Source: Arthrobacter sp. Soil762
GTDB taxonomy: Bacteria; Actinomycetota; Actinomycetes; Actinomycetales; Micrococcaceae
Length of the DNA stretch: 64,000 nucleotides
Assembly (NCBI RefSeq): GCF_001428335.1
Contig: NZ_LMSG01000017.1
Coordinates: 140 to 64,139, forward strand
Direction: 5' to 3'
This document shows, piece after piece, positions 50,823 through 59,447 of this stretch (the stretch's first letter is position 1; each line of letters starts with the position of its first letter). Below the pieces are notes generated by a model. It was not told the origin of the DNA. It worked only from the letters and a program-made list of their open reading frames with translations, and searched no databases. The position numbers were made by a program, and so were the translations under genes.

Positions 50823-52796
50823 TTGGGAATCTTGGACACCATCCGGAATCCGCAGGACCTTAACCAGCTGTCTCAAGGGCAGCTCGAAGAGCTGGCCGCT
50901 GAGGTCAGGAGTTTCCTGATCACCAACGTCTCCCAGACCGGTGGACACCTCGGACCGAACCTCGGCGTTGTGGAACTGACCCTGGCCGTGCACCGCATCT
51001 TCGATTCGCCCCGGGACAGCATTGTGTTCGACACGGGCCACCAGTCCTATGTGCACAAGCTCCTCACCGGCCGCCAGGACTTCAGTACGCTGCGCCAGCA
51101 GGGCGGCATGTCCGGCTACCCGTCCCGCGCCGAGTCCGAGCATGACATTGTGGAAAGCTCGCATGCTTCCTCCTCTCTCTCCTGGGCGGACGGCATATCC
51201 CGTGCCAGGCAGCTCACCGGTGAGTCGGAGCGATACACCGTCGCCGTCGTCGGAGACGGGGCGCTGACCGGCGGCATGGCCTGGGAAGCCATCAACAACA
51301 TTGCGGCGGACAAGCGCCGCCGCGTGGTGATCGTGGTCAACGACAACGGCCGCTCCTATGCCCCCACAGTGGGCGGCTTCGCAGACTACCTTGCCTCACT
51401 GCGCCCCACCATCGACTCTTTCCGCGCGGCGCCTGCCTATGAGGGCACGCTGGACTGGTGGAAGAAGAAGCTCCAGAACGGCGGCCCCATAGGCCAGTTC
51501 ACCTACAAGAGCCTGCATGCCATGAAAAAGGGCATCAAGGACTGGTGGGCGCCGCAGGGCATGTTCGAAGACCTCGGCATGAAGTACATCGGCCCCGTTG
51601 ACGGCCACAACCTGCAGGCCATGGAGCACGCCCTGTCCACGGCCAGGAACTACGCCGGACCCGTGATTGTCCACGCCATGACCGAAAAGGGCCACGGCTA
51701 CGCCCCGGCCAGGGCCCATGAAGCGGACCAGTTCCACGCCGTCGGCATTATCGATCCGGAGACGGGTGAGCCGACCGGAGTTTCCGGGGCACAGTCCTGG
51801 ACGTCTGTTTTTGCTGACGAGATCGCGAAGATCGCCGACGAACGCCTCGACATCGTGGGCATCACCGGGGCAATGCTCATTCCCGTGGGCCTGCACAAGT
51901 TTGCGGCCAAGCACCCGGACCGCGTGATCGATGTCGGCATCGCCGAGCAGCATGCGCTGACGTCCGCCGCCGGCATGGCTTTCGGCGGGCTCCACCCCGT
52001 GGTGGCCGTGTATGCCACCTTCCTCAACCGTGCCTTTGACCAGCTCCTGATGGACGTGGCATTGCACAAAGCCGGCGTCACCATCGTCCTGGACCGGGCC
52101 GGCGTCACCGGCCCGGACGGGGCCAGCCATCACGGCATGTGGGACATGGCAATGGTCCAGATCGTTCCCGGACTCCACCTCGCCGCGCCGCGCGACGCTT
52201 CCCGGCTGCGGGAAGAGCTGCGCGAGGCCGTGGCCATCAACGACGCCCCCACTGTGGTGCGTTTCTCCAAGGGCACCGTGGGCTCCGAAGTGGAAGCCAT
52301 CGAACGTCTGGGCGACGGTGTTGACGTGCTGGCCCGCCGGCCGGCCGGCTCCACCGAAAACGATGTCCTGATTGTCAGCGTCGGAGCCATGTCCGAACTG
52401 GCCCTGGACGTGTCCAACCGCCTGGGCGCCCAAGGCATCAGCACCACCGTGGTGGACCCGCGCTGGGTGCTGCCCGTGCGGCGTTCCATCATCGCGCTGG
52501 CCTCCCACCACCGGCTGGTAATCTGCATCGAGGACGGTGTCAGGGCAGGCGGCGTCGGATCGCGGATCCGGCAGGAAATGCGCGCCGCCGGCGTGGACAC
52601 CGCCCTGAACGAGGTGGGGCTCCCTGCGGAGTTCCTGGACCACGGCACACGCAGCCAGGTGCTGGAGCGCGTCGGGCTGACGGCCCAGCAGATCACGCAC
52701 GACGTCGTCGCCCAGGTTCTGGGGACAAAGGTCCCCTTCGCGCGCCCCCTGCCAGGGCAGGAACACCCCACTACCGGCAGCCTGCCGATCCTGTGA
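50823..52796 (+). CDS. dxs: 1-deoxy-D-xylulose-5-phosphate synthase
   Basis: A thiamine-diphosphate enzyme that condenses pyruvate and glyceraldehyde 3-phosphate, the entry to the MEP isoprenoid pathway. It has 657 residues. Motifs are [28 protein letters not shown], and the ThDP site [16 protein letters not shown]. The transketolase-like central part includes [17 protein letters not shown], and [20 protein letters not shown] follows. I choose TTG 50823 (GILDTIRNP) because GAAGGAGG lies just upstream; the longer frame from 50763 has no such site. TAGAGT at 50783-50788 may be its -10. It corresponds to Rv2682c. The stop overlaps the DUF402 gene (GTGA). Confidence 0.95.
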   Translation: MGILDTIRNPQDLNQLSQGQLEELAAEVRSFLITNVSQTGGHLGPNLGVVELTLAVHRIFDSPRDSIVFDTGHQSYVHKLLTGRQDFSTLRQQGGMSGYPSRAESEHDIVESSHASSSLSWADGISRARQLTGESERYTVAVVGDGALTGGMAWEAINNIAADKRRRVVIVVNDNGRSYAPTVGGFADYLASLRPTIDSFRAAPAYEGTLDWWKKKLQNGGPIGQFTYKSLHAMKKGIKDWWAPQGMFEDLGMKYIGPVDGHNLQAMEHALSTARNYAGPVIVHAMTEKGHGYAPARAHEADQFHAVGIIDPETGEPTGVSGAQSWTSVFADEIAKIADERLDIVGITGAMLIPVGLHKFAAKHPDRVIDVGIAEQHALTSAAGMAFGGLHPVVAVYATFLNRAFDQLLMDVALHKAGVTIVLDRAGVTGPDGASHHGMWDMAMVQIVPGLHLAAPRDASRLREELREAVAINDAPTVVRFSKGTVGSEVEAIERLGDGVDVLARRPAGSTENDVLIVSVGAMSELALDVSNRLGAQGISTTVVDPRWVLPVRRSIIALASHHRLVICIEDGVRAGGVGSRIRQEMRAAGVDTALNEVGLPAEFLDHGTRSQVLERVGLTAQQITHDVVAQVLGTKVPFARPLPGQEHPTTGSLPIL

Positions 52797-53410
52797 GGGA
52801 AGAAGACGCACTGAAGGATCCGGCCGCCGTCGGGGATTCAAGCCCGGCGCGGCACACCAGCACCACCCGCGTTCCCGCGGGACTGCAGCCAGGCCAGCTG
52901 GTGGTGGCCCGGAACCGGAAATGGAACGGGCAAGCCCACTGGGTGGTCCCGGGGCGGTACCTCGGCGAGGACCGGCACGGCTGGTGGATCTTCCAGGGGA
53001 CCAACGAATTCTGTTCGCGCCCGGGCGCTGCCTTTTACACAGCATCCGACGCCGTGCTGCTGGTGCCGCGGTCCGGAGACTGGGTGGCCACGTTCTACGA
53101 CGACGCCCACCCCAGCGGCGTCAGGGTCTATGTTGACCTCGCCGTCGCCCACGAGTGGACGGACATCCGGCCCGCGGTCACCGAGTTCCATGTGATCGAC
53201 ATGGACCTGGACGTGATCCGCATGGCTGGCCGGGGCGTCTTCATCGATGACCAGGACGAGTTCGCCGAGCACCGCATCGCGATGAATTACCCGGACCTGC
53301 TGGTGGATGACATCCAGGCCGCCGCGGATGAGCTTTATCAGGCCGTCAAGGCACAGCACGCACCATTTGACGGAACAGATGCCGAATGGTTCACGAAGGG
53401 ACGGTCATGA
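52793..53410 (+). CDS. DUF402 family protein
   Basis: A 205-residue protein whose core is the DUF402 beta-barrel: residues about 75-190 include [42 protein letters not shown] and [27 protein letters not shown]. The DxD-type acidic residues that bind metal in DUF402 phosphatases are present in the VIDMDLDVI stretch. Characterised relatives hydrolyse nucleoside di- or triphosphates or polyphosphate esters, but the substrate here is unknown. It starts with GTG overlapping the dxs stop and ends overlapping the next ATG, so it is in the dxs operon. Confidence 0.82.
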   Translation: MREEDALKDPAAVGDSSPARHTSTTRVPAGLQPGQLVVARNRKWNGQAHWVVPGRYLGEDRHGWWIFQGTNEFCSRPGAAFYTASDAVLLVPRSGDWVATFYDDAHPSGVRVYVDLAVAHEWTDIRPAVTEFHVIDMDLDVIRMAGRGVFIDDQDEFAEHRIAMNYPDLLVDDIQAAADELYQAVKAQHAPFDGTDAEWFTKGRS

Positions 53411-53967
53411 GCGGAATCATCAGGGTCTACAAACGGGACGACGAGGGAGTCCTGCACTTCCGTGAAGGCTGGTTCGACGAGGACTACAGCCAGTTTGTGA
53501 TGAACTACGGCGTGGTTGGCCACCAGAGTAAAACCGAAGAGACCGATGTGGCTGACGCCGCTGCGGTGGAGGGCCTCATGGATGCCTTTGCCGTGCAGTG
53601 CGCAGAGGACGGCTTCGACGAAATCCCCAACGAGGACCAGTTCTGGGTGGTGGCGCAGTTCGCCCTCAAAACCAAGGAGGGCACCGACCGTGACCGCTAC
53701 CTTGAGGAAAAGGCGAAGGACGCCCTCATCAGCCACCTGGCCTGGCGCGGCCTGGGAACCGTGGAACGCTCGGAGTTCAGGGACTACAAACTGAACATCG
53801 TCTGCCTCTGCCCCGACGTGAACAAGGCCGTCAGCGCCATCAAGGTCTGCAGCCGCGGGGAAGACCTCGACTTCACCAAGCTCAGCATCGGCGCCGCGCC
53901 CTTCAGCGAACCGGACAACTTCAAACTCAAGCACTCCCCGAAGCCTGCCAACTCCTTCAGCCTCTAG
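53407..53967 (+). CDS. Hypothetical protein translated with the DUF402 gene
   Basis: I do not recognise this 186-residue soluble protein. It starts [35 protein letters not shown], aromatic and acidic, and contains a helical DRDRYLEEKAKDALISHLAWRGLGTVERSEF segment. A single DYKLNIVCLCPDVNKAVSAIKVC stretch holds three cysteines. There are no membrane segments, signal peptide or known catalytic motif. ATG 53407 overlaps the preceding stop (ATGA) and is preferred over the frame start at 53386. Coupling to a DUF402 phosphatase-like gene suggests a shared role. Confidence 0.72.
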   Translation: MSGIIRVYKRDDEGVLHFREGWFDEDYSQFVMNYGVVGHQSKTEETDVADAAAVEGLMDAFAVQCAEDGFDEIPNEDQFWVVAQFALKTKEGTDRDRYLEEKAKDALISHLAWRGLGTVERSEFRDYKLNIVCLCPDVNKAVSAIKVCSRGEDLDFTKLSIGAAPFSEPDNFKLKHSPKPANSFSL

Positions 53968-53978
53968 AGGGGGAATCC

Positions 53979-54956
53979 ATGCCTGACTACCGACGCCTGG
54001 GAAAATCCGGGCTGACCGTCTCCGTGGTGGGGCTCGGTTGCAACAACCTGGGCCGCGCCAACACAGTGACCGAATCGCAGGCGGGGACTGACGCCGTCGT
54101 TCATGCCGCCCTCGACGCCGGCGTGACGCTTTTCGATGTTGCTGACAACTACGGGCGTGAGCCCGGACTCAGCGAGACGATGTTGGGCAAGGCCCTGGCC
54201 GGCAAACGGGATGATGCGGTGGTAGCCACCAAGTTCGGCATGGACGTCCGGGGTGCCAATGGCAACGACTTTGGGGCCCGGGGGTCCCGGCGCTACATAG
54301 TCCGTGCGGTGGAGGCGTCGCTGCGGCGGCTGGGCACTGACTGGATCGACCTTTACCAGTTCCACACGCCCGACCCCCTGACCCCCATCGAGGAGACGCT
54401 GGGTGCTCTCGATGACCTTGTCTCCAGCGGCAAGGTCCGCTACATCGGACACTCCAACCGCGCCGGCTGGCAGATTGCCGAGGCGGAATTTGTGGCCAGG
54501 GCCGCCGGTGGCACCCGTTTTATCTCCACGCAGAATCACTACAACCTCTTGGACCGGCGGGCAGAACTCGAGGTCACCCCGGCGGCAGAAGCCTACGGCC
54601 TGGGTGTCCTGCCCTACTTCCCGCTGGCCAACGGCCTGCTGACGGGCAAGTATTCTCCGGGCTCGGCTCCGGCGGGGTCGCGGCTGAGCCATACGCGGAC
54701 CAACATGGTGCGCGACGCAGACTGGGACCAGCTCCAGCGTTTCAGTTCCTTCGCGGCCGACCGCGGCCTGACCGAGATCCAGGTGGCCTTCTCCTGGCTC
54801 GCGGCCCAGCCTGCCGTCAGCAGCGTGATCGCCGGGGCCACCAGGCCGGAGCAGATCCGTGAAAATGCGGCCGCTGTCGCCTGGGTACCGTCGCCGGCCG
54901 AACTCGCCGAACTGGATGCGATCTTCCCGAAGGTCCCCAAAGCGGCACTCTTTTAG
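53979..54956 (+). CDS. Aldo/keto reductase
   Basis: A cytosolic NADPH-dependent (alpha/beta)8 oxidoreductase of 325 residues. The catalytic tetrad is visible: D53 and Y58 in LFDVADNYGRE, the lysine in VVATKFGMD, and the histidine in DLYQFHTPDP. The end LAWLAAQPAVSSVIAGATRPEQIRENAAA-like stretch is the nucleotide-binding part, typical of AKR families 11-14. ATG has GAGGGGG upstream. The substrate is unknown. It lies 12 bp ahead of the nucleoside hydrolase gene and is probably co-transcribed with it. Confidence 0.92.
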   Translation: MPDYRRLGKSGLTVSVVGLGCNNLGRANTVTESQAGTDAVVHAALDAGVTLFDVADNYGREPGLSETMLGKALAGKRDDAVVATKFGMDVRGANGNDFGARGSRRYIVRAVEASLRRLGTDWIDLYQFHTPDPLTPIEETLGALDDLVSSGKVRYIGHSNRAGWQIAEAEFVARAAGGTRFISTQNHYNLLDRRAELEVTPAAEAYGLGVLPYFPLANGLLTGKYSPGSAPAGSRLSHTRTNMVRDADWDQLQRFSSFAADRGLTEIQVAFSWLAAQPAVSSVIAGATRPEQIRENAAAVAWVPSPAELAELDAIFPKVPKAALF

Positions 54957-54968
54957 GAAACCCTGACG

Positions 54969-55994
54969 ATGACCAAGCTGCTGCTGGACGTGGATACCGG
55001 GATTGACGACGCCTTGGCGCTGGCCTACCTGGCCTCCTTGCCGGACATGGAGTTTGTGGCCGTGACGGCGTCGCCCGGGAACGTGGACGCACACCAGGTG
55101 GCGCGAAACACCCTCGCCATGCTGGAACTGTGCGGACGCACAGACGTGGAGGTCGCCGTCGGCGCATTCGCTCCGCTGAGCATTCCGCTGGTGACAACGC
55201 CGGAAACCCACGGACCCCAGGGCATTGGACACGCCGTCCTGCCGCCGCCGTCCGGGACGGTCTCGGCGCGACCCGCCGCCGACCTGTGGGTGGAGGCGGC
55301 CCGGGCCAGACCGGGGGAGCTCACGGCCCTGATCACGGCGCCGCTGACGAACTTCGCGCTGGCCATCCGCCGCGAACCGCGGTTGCCCGAACTGCTGGGC
55401 AAGGTGGTGATCATGGGTGGCAGCTTCTACCACCAGGGGAACACCACTCCCACCGCCGAATGGAATACGCACGTCGATCCGCAGGCGGCCAAGGAAGTTT
55501 ATGCGGCCTACCGCGGCCTGCCGCTGGACCGGCTGCCCATTGTCTGTTCACTGGACACCACTGAGCGGATCGAGCTGCGGCCGGAGCATGTGTTGCGGCT
55601 CGCGGAGGCGGCCGGCTGCAGTGAGCGGGAGCTGGTCCTGCCGAAGCAGCCTGAAGGGCTCAGGAGCACGGCCGACAGTCCGCTGGTGCGGCACCTGTCC
55701 GATGCCCTGCGCTTCTACTTTGAGTTTCACCGTCTCTACGGCCAGGGCTACCTGGCGCACGTCCACGACTACTTCGCTGCCGGTGTGGCCGCCGGGACTC
55801 TCGATTACGCAACCCGCCTGGCCACTGTGGACGTCGAGGTTGAATCGACCCTGCTGATGGGGACCACCGTGGCCGATTACCGGAGCCTGTGGAATCACCC
55901 GCCAAATGCCCGGATCGTCTCGAACAACAACCCGGAGCAGGCCTTCGGGGAATTGATACGGTCCGTCGGCGGCCTCGCGGCGCGGCTGCGCTGA
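54969..55994 (+). CDS. Inosine/uridine-preferring nucleoside hydrolase
   Basis: A 341-residue calcium-dependent N-ribohydrolase that splits nucleosides into base and ribose. The metal-binding signature LLLDVDTGIDDALAL (D7, D9, D13, D14) is at the N-terminus. A later VIMGGSFYHQGNTTPTAEWNTHVDPQAA stretch carries the conserved NxxxDPxAA and substrate-binding residues. Base-specificity residues cannot be assigned by eye. The ECF transporter genes lie 318 bp further on and may import its substrate. Confidence 0.92.
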   Translation: MTKLLLDVDTGIDDALALAYLASLPDMEFVAVTASPGNVDAHQVARNTLAMLELCGRTDVEVAVGAFAPLSIPLVTTPETHGPQGIGHAVLPPPSGTVSARPAADLWVEAARARPGELTALITAPLTNFALAIRREPRLPELLGKVVIMGGSFYHQGNTTPTAEWNTHVDPQAAKEVYAAYRGLPLDRLPIVCSLDTTERIELRPEHVLRLAEAAGCSERELVLPKQPEGLRSTADSPLVRHLSDALRFYFEFHRLYGQGYLAHVHDYFAAGVAAGTLDYATRLATVDVEVESTLLMGTTVADYRSLWNHPPNARIVSNNNPEQAFGELIRSVGGLAARLR

Positions 55995-56312
55995 ACGTCC
56001 GCCCTACAGCGGCGCGTTTCAGGTAAGTCCACGTCCAGCGCGAGCAGGGCGTTCTCCACCACTTCCATGAGGGCCGGATGGATCCAGTACGGTCCCCGCG
56101 CGGCCGGTGGACCGCTCGGCCACAAGCTTGACCACCCCTTCCTCGTCCAAGGGTATCCCTGCCCGTCACCATGCCGGGATTCCGGAACCGGTAGACTGAT
56201 GCCGGATCCGGGCCGGCGCAGACGCCCCCGGCTGCCGCCGAGGTGACATAGGCGGCGTTCCTCACTGCCCGGGCCATCCGGGCGCCACAGCCTGCATCCC
56301 AGAAGGAACGCC
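55995..56312. other. Gene-poor stretch with a mycothione reductase remnant
   Basis: This 318-bp stretch has no intact gene. Minus-strand fragments in two frames at about 56005-56150 match the end of mycothione reductase (listed separately). The rest shows no clear repeat, hairpin or riboswitch. AGAAGGAAC near 56301 is the ribosome-binding site of the following ECF gene. Confidence 0.5.
56005..56150 (-). pseudogene. mtr: Remnant of mycothione reductase (mtr), 3' part, deleted and frameshifted
   Basis: On the minus strand one frame reads PLDEEGVVKLVAERSTGR (56150 to about 56101), resembling the dimerisation-domain strand of mycothione reductase. The next piece, in another frame, reads YWIHPALMEVVENALLALD (56089 down to about 56033), matching the conserved Mtr C-terminus, which contains the active-site His-Glu pair. 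About 30 residues expected between them are missing and the frame changes. No upstream FAD or disulfide region exists nearby, so this is a decayed fragment. A working mtr would have to lie elsewhere in the genome. Confidence 0.65.
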
Positions 56313-57161
56313 ATGTCATCGCCCTCCCTCACCTTGCCGTCCCCGGCCACTGCCCGGAACCGCCGCCTGCTGGAAACCCTCGGAGCGTTGGCCATCGCCG
56401 GCACGTACATCTACCTGGTGTTGAACCAGCCCGCGGACATCACCGGCGGCCCCGGCAGCGCGTCGGCACTGATCGCCCTGTCCGGCTTCCTCATCGGGGC
56501 CGTGCTGCTGATCATCGGCGTGCTGCCCACGCTGCCCGTATCCACGCTGGTGCTGATCCCGGTGGCACTGGTGCTGAACATTGTCCTGGGCCAGTTCGTG
56601 GGCAGCACCTTGGTGCCCTTCTACCTCGACGCCATCGGCACCGTCCTGATCGCCGTCCTGGCCGGACCCGCCGCCGGAGCAGCCACGGGTGCCCTCAGCA
56701 GCATTGTCTGGTCCTTCTTCAACCCCACCGTCCTGCCGTTCGCCGCCGGTGCCGCCCTGATCGGCTTCCTGGCCGGCGTCGCCGCGCGCCACGGCCTGTT
56801 CCGGCGCTTCTACCTGGCGCCGGTGGCAGGGTTCCTGGCCGGCATCATCGGCGGTGTGGTCTCCGCTCCCGTTGCCGCGTTCGTCTTCGGCGGCACCTCC
56901 GGCCTGGCCACCGGCGCCATCGTCAGCGCCTTCCGCTCCATGGGTGACACCCTCCTGGCGGCCATCACCAAGCAGGCCCTCATCTCGGACCCCATGGACA
57001 AGGCCATCGTCTTCACGTTGGTGGCCGTCCTGGTGTACGCCCTGCCGCGCCGCACCCGCCTGCAGTTCCCGTTTGTCCGGCGGTACCGCGTGCTGGCCGG
57101 AACAGCCATCAGCCGGCCCACCGGCGGATCCACCGGCAAATCCACCGGCCAGGACGCCTGA
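56313..57161 (+). CDS. ECF transporter substrate-binding (S) component
   Basis: A 282-residue integral membrane protein with about seven helices (LLETLGALAIAGTYIYLVL; SALIALSGFLIGAVLLIIGVL; TLVLIPVALVLNIVLGQFVG and others). It contains the FYLDAIGTVLIAVLAGPAAGAATGALSS segment and SMGDTLLAAITKQAL, seen in ECF S components of the generic substrate-specific class. The C-terminal tail is Ser/Thr/Gly-rich. The substrate is unknown. Nearness to a nucleoside hydrolase suggests a nucleoside or related compound (inference). ATG 56313 has AAGGAA upstream. The T component gene starts 10 bp after the stop. Confidence 0.82.
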   Translation: MSSPSLTLPSPATARNRRLLETLGALAIAGTYIYLVLNQPADITGGPGSASALIALSGFLIGAVLLIIGVLPTLPVSTLVLIPVALVLNIVLGQFVGSTLVPFYLDAIGTVLIAVLAGPAAGAATGALSSIVWSFFNPTVLPFAAGAALIGFLAGVAARHGLFRRFYLAPVAGFLAGIIGGVVSAPVAAFVFGGTSGLATGAIVSAFRSMGDTLLAAITKQALISDPMDKAIVFTLVAVLVYALPRRTRLQFPFVRRYRVLAGTAISRPTGGSTGKSTGQDA

Positions 57162-57171
57162 CCCGGCCCTG

Positions 57172-57918
57172 ATGCGTCTTCACCCGCTGACGTCGCTGGC
57201 GGCTGCCGGCAGCACTGCAGTCATCACGACGGCGGCTGCCAGCTGGCCGCTGTCCCTCACCGTGATCGCCGCGGCCGCGGGCTTGTCGGTAGCCGGGGGA
57301 GTGGCCCGCCGGATGCTGCCTGTGGTGGCGGTCATCCTGGCTCCGCTGGTCCTGTCACTGCTGGCCATGCACGGACTCTTTTTTCCTGAGGGCACCACGG
57401 TCCTGGCGCAATGGGGCCCTGCGCGGGTCACCGTGGAAGGGCTCCATTTTGCCCTCCAGCGGGCTGCACAGCTTTCCGCGGCGGTGCTGGTGCTGCTGCT
57501 ATGTTCTTTCACCATAAGCGTCCCGGACCTTGTGGCGGCCCTGTCCGCCCGCGGCGTCCACGCGCGGTTCGCGTTTGTGCTCGCCTCCACCCTGACACTG
57601 CTGCCGGCCATCAGTTCACGGCTGGGGCGGATCCGGCAGGCCCAGGAAGCGCGTGGCCTGGTGATCATGCCTGGAATTGTCGGGCGCGCAGGCGCGTTCC
57701 GATGGCAGGCAGTTCCCCTGGTGCTGTCCCTCGTGGAGGATGCCGGCACCCGCTCGGCAGCCTTACAGGCCCGCGGGTTCGGCAGCACCGGGCATCGCAC
57801 CAGTTACCGGGCGGTCCAGGATTCTCCGGTCCAGCGGTGGGTTCGCCTCGTGCTGGTGTTGGCGGCGGTGGCGGCCATCGCCGCCCGTCTCTGGCAGCCG
57901 ACGGCGGGTGCTTCTTAG
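57172..57918 (+). CDS. ECF transporter transmembrane (T) component
   Basis: A 248-residue membrane coupling protein with about five to six helices. The coupling-helix motif RIRQAQEARGL around residues 142-152 and a second ALQARGFG near 200 are the paired Ala-Arg-Gly motifs by which EcfT contacts the two ATPases. ATG 57172 is chosen because it lies 10 bp after the S gene and starts at the first helix; a longer frame from 56854 would overlap the S gene. The stop shares bases with the next GTG (TAGTG). Confidence 0.85.
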   Translation: MRLHPLTSLAAAGSTAVITTAAASWPLSLTVIAAAAGLSVAGGVARRMLPVVAVILAPLVLSLLAMHGLFFPEGTTVLAQWGPARVTVEGLHFALQRAAQLSAAVLVLLLCSFTISVPDLVAALSARGVHARFAFVLASTLTLLPAISSRLGRIRQAQEARGLVIMPGIVGRAGAFRWQAVPLVLSLVEDAGTRSAALQARGFGSTGHRTSYRAVQDSPVQRWVRLVLVLAAVAAIAARLWQPTAGAS

Positions 57919-59447
57919 TGGGGCAAAGCTCACCTCCGGCTCTGGCCGCGGGTATCGAAGAATTTGTCTTCTCCGGCGAGCAGGAACCGGTTCTGGCGGG
58001 GCTCGACGTGGCCTTCGCCGCGGGATCGCTGACAGCCGTGCTCGGCGGGTCCGGCAGCGGCAAGTCAACCCTGGGACGCCTGCTCGCCGGCTGGTTGCTG
58101 CCCGGCGACGGCGGGACACTCACGGGTTTTCTCGAGCTTGCCGGCACGTGCCTCCGGTTCATCGGAACAGCTGCCGATCCGCGGATCGATCCCGGGAGCT
58201 GGGGCCGCCAGGTGGGCTTTGTGCCGCAGGATCCAGCGGCCGCCTTGTCCACTATCCGTGCCACGGTGGCCGAGGAGCTGGCCTTCGGGCTGGAAAACGC
58301 GGGGATTGACCGTGCGACGATGGCCGGCGCCGTCCGGCACACGGCAGCACTGACGGGCCTGACCATGTTATTGGACCGGGATCCTCCCACGCTTTCCGGT
58401 GGCCAGCTGCGCCGCCTGGCCATCGGCTGCGCGGTCATTTCCCGCCCCGAGGTTCTCATCATGGACGAACCCTTCGCCTCCCTCGACACGGACGGAGCCG
58501 AAGACCTCGCCGCCCTGGTGCGGAACCTCGTCCAGGACGGCACCGCCGTCGTAGTCCTGAGCCAGCGGGCCGATGCCTTCCTGCACAACGCCGATACCTG
58601 GCTGGTCCTTGCCGGCGGTACCGTGGCCGCGGCTGGCTCGCCGGCAGAAATCGTGGCTGCCGGGGCGCTGGAACTGGCTGGCGTGGTTTGCCCCCGCCCG
58701 CAGGCAGGTCCCCTGCCGCTGGCAGAACCCGGTTTTCCAGCAGTCGTCGACGGTCCGCCGGCTTTGGAGCTGCGTGACGTCTCGTTCACATACCGGGGGA
58801 CGCAGCGCAGAGGCTGGTTCAGGGCACAACCGGGCCCGCCTGCTGACCCGGTCCTGCACGGACTGAGCCTGGCCGTCAGCGCGGGCGAGATCCTGGCTGT
58901 GGCAGGTCCCAACGGCGCCGGAAAGTCCACGCTCCTGAGGCACCTCAACGGCTTGCTCCAGCCCACGGCAGGCAGCGTGCTGGTCAGGGGACGGAACATC
59001 GGTGGACAGCCTGCGGGACGCGTGGCCGCCGACGTCGGGCTCCTCTTCCAGCAGCCCAGGGACCAGCTGTTTGAGCGGACCGTGGAACGCGAAGTCCGCT
59101 TCGGGCTCGAGCCTGGGCAGCCGGCGGCTGACCAGGCGGTGCAGCAGGCCCTCGCCGCCGTTGGCCTGGAGCACCTTGCCGGGCGGCACCCGGCCGAACT
59201 GCCCGCGTCCCAGCAGCGGCTTCTGGCACTGGCCACAGTGCTTGCCCGGCGTCCCTCAGTCCTTGCACTGGACGAACCGACCGTTTCCCTGGACGGCCAT
59301 GGGCTGGCCGCGCTGGACCGGGTGGTGCGCAGCACGACGGCGGAGGGCACCGCCGTCGTGCTGGTCACCCATGACCTGGACTACGCCCGGTCCATCGCGC
59401 ACCGGCTGGTGCGCATCGAGGCCGGCCGCCTGCTACCCGCGGACTGA
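57918..59447 (+). CDS. Fused ECF ATPase (A1-A2) with a degenerate second signature
   Basis: A 509-residue protein joining both ATPase subunits of the ECF transporter. Domain 1 has Walker A GGSGSGKST near 44-52, signature LSGGQLRR near 158 and Walker B LIMDEPFASLD. Domain 2 has Walker A GPNGAGKST near 331-339 and Walker B VLALDEPTVSLD. Where LSGGQ is expected, domain 2 reads LPASQQRLLAL (near 428). An extra loop FRAQPGPPADP precedes domain 2. GTG 57918 overlaps the T stop. With the S and T genes it completes one transporter. It is convergent with the fadB-type gene, overlapping by 15 bp. Confidence 0.9.
   Translation: MGQSSPPALAAGIEEFVFSGEQEPVLAGLDVAFAAGSLTAVLGGSGSGKSTLGRLLAGWLLPGDGGTLTGFLELAGTCLRFIGTAADPRIDPGSWGRQVGFVPQDPAAALSTIRATVAEELAFGLENAGIDRATMAGAVRHTAALTGLTMLLDRDPPTLSGGQLRRLAIGCAVISRPEVLIMDEPFASLDTDGAEDLAALVRNLVQDGTAVVVLSQRADAFLHNADTWLVLAGGTVAAAGSPAEIVAAGALELAGVVCPRPQAGPLPLAEPGFPAVVDGPPALELRDVSFTYRGTQRRGWFRAQPGPPADPVLHGLSLAVSAGEILAVAGPNGAGKSTLLRHLNGLLQPTAGSVLVRGRNIGGQPAGRVAADVGLLFQQPRDQLFERTVEREVRFGLEPGQPAADQAVQQALAAVGLEHLAGRHPAELPASQQRLLALATVLARRPSVLALDEPTVSLDGHGLAALDRVVRSTTAEGTAVVLVTHDLDYARSIAHRLVRIEAGRLLPAD

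Noticed and set aside
55660..56410. Minus-strand open frames of 171 and 219 codons across the mtr remnant
   Set aside because: They join unrelated antisense of the nucleoside hydrolase and ECF genes with the remnant; only the short Mtr-like pieces have meaning.
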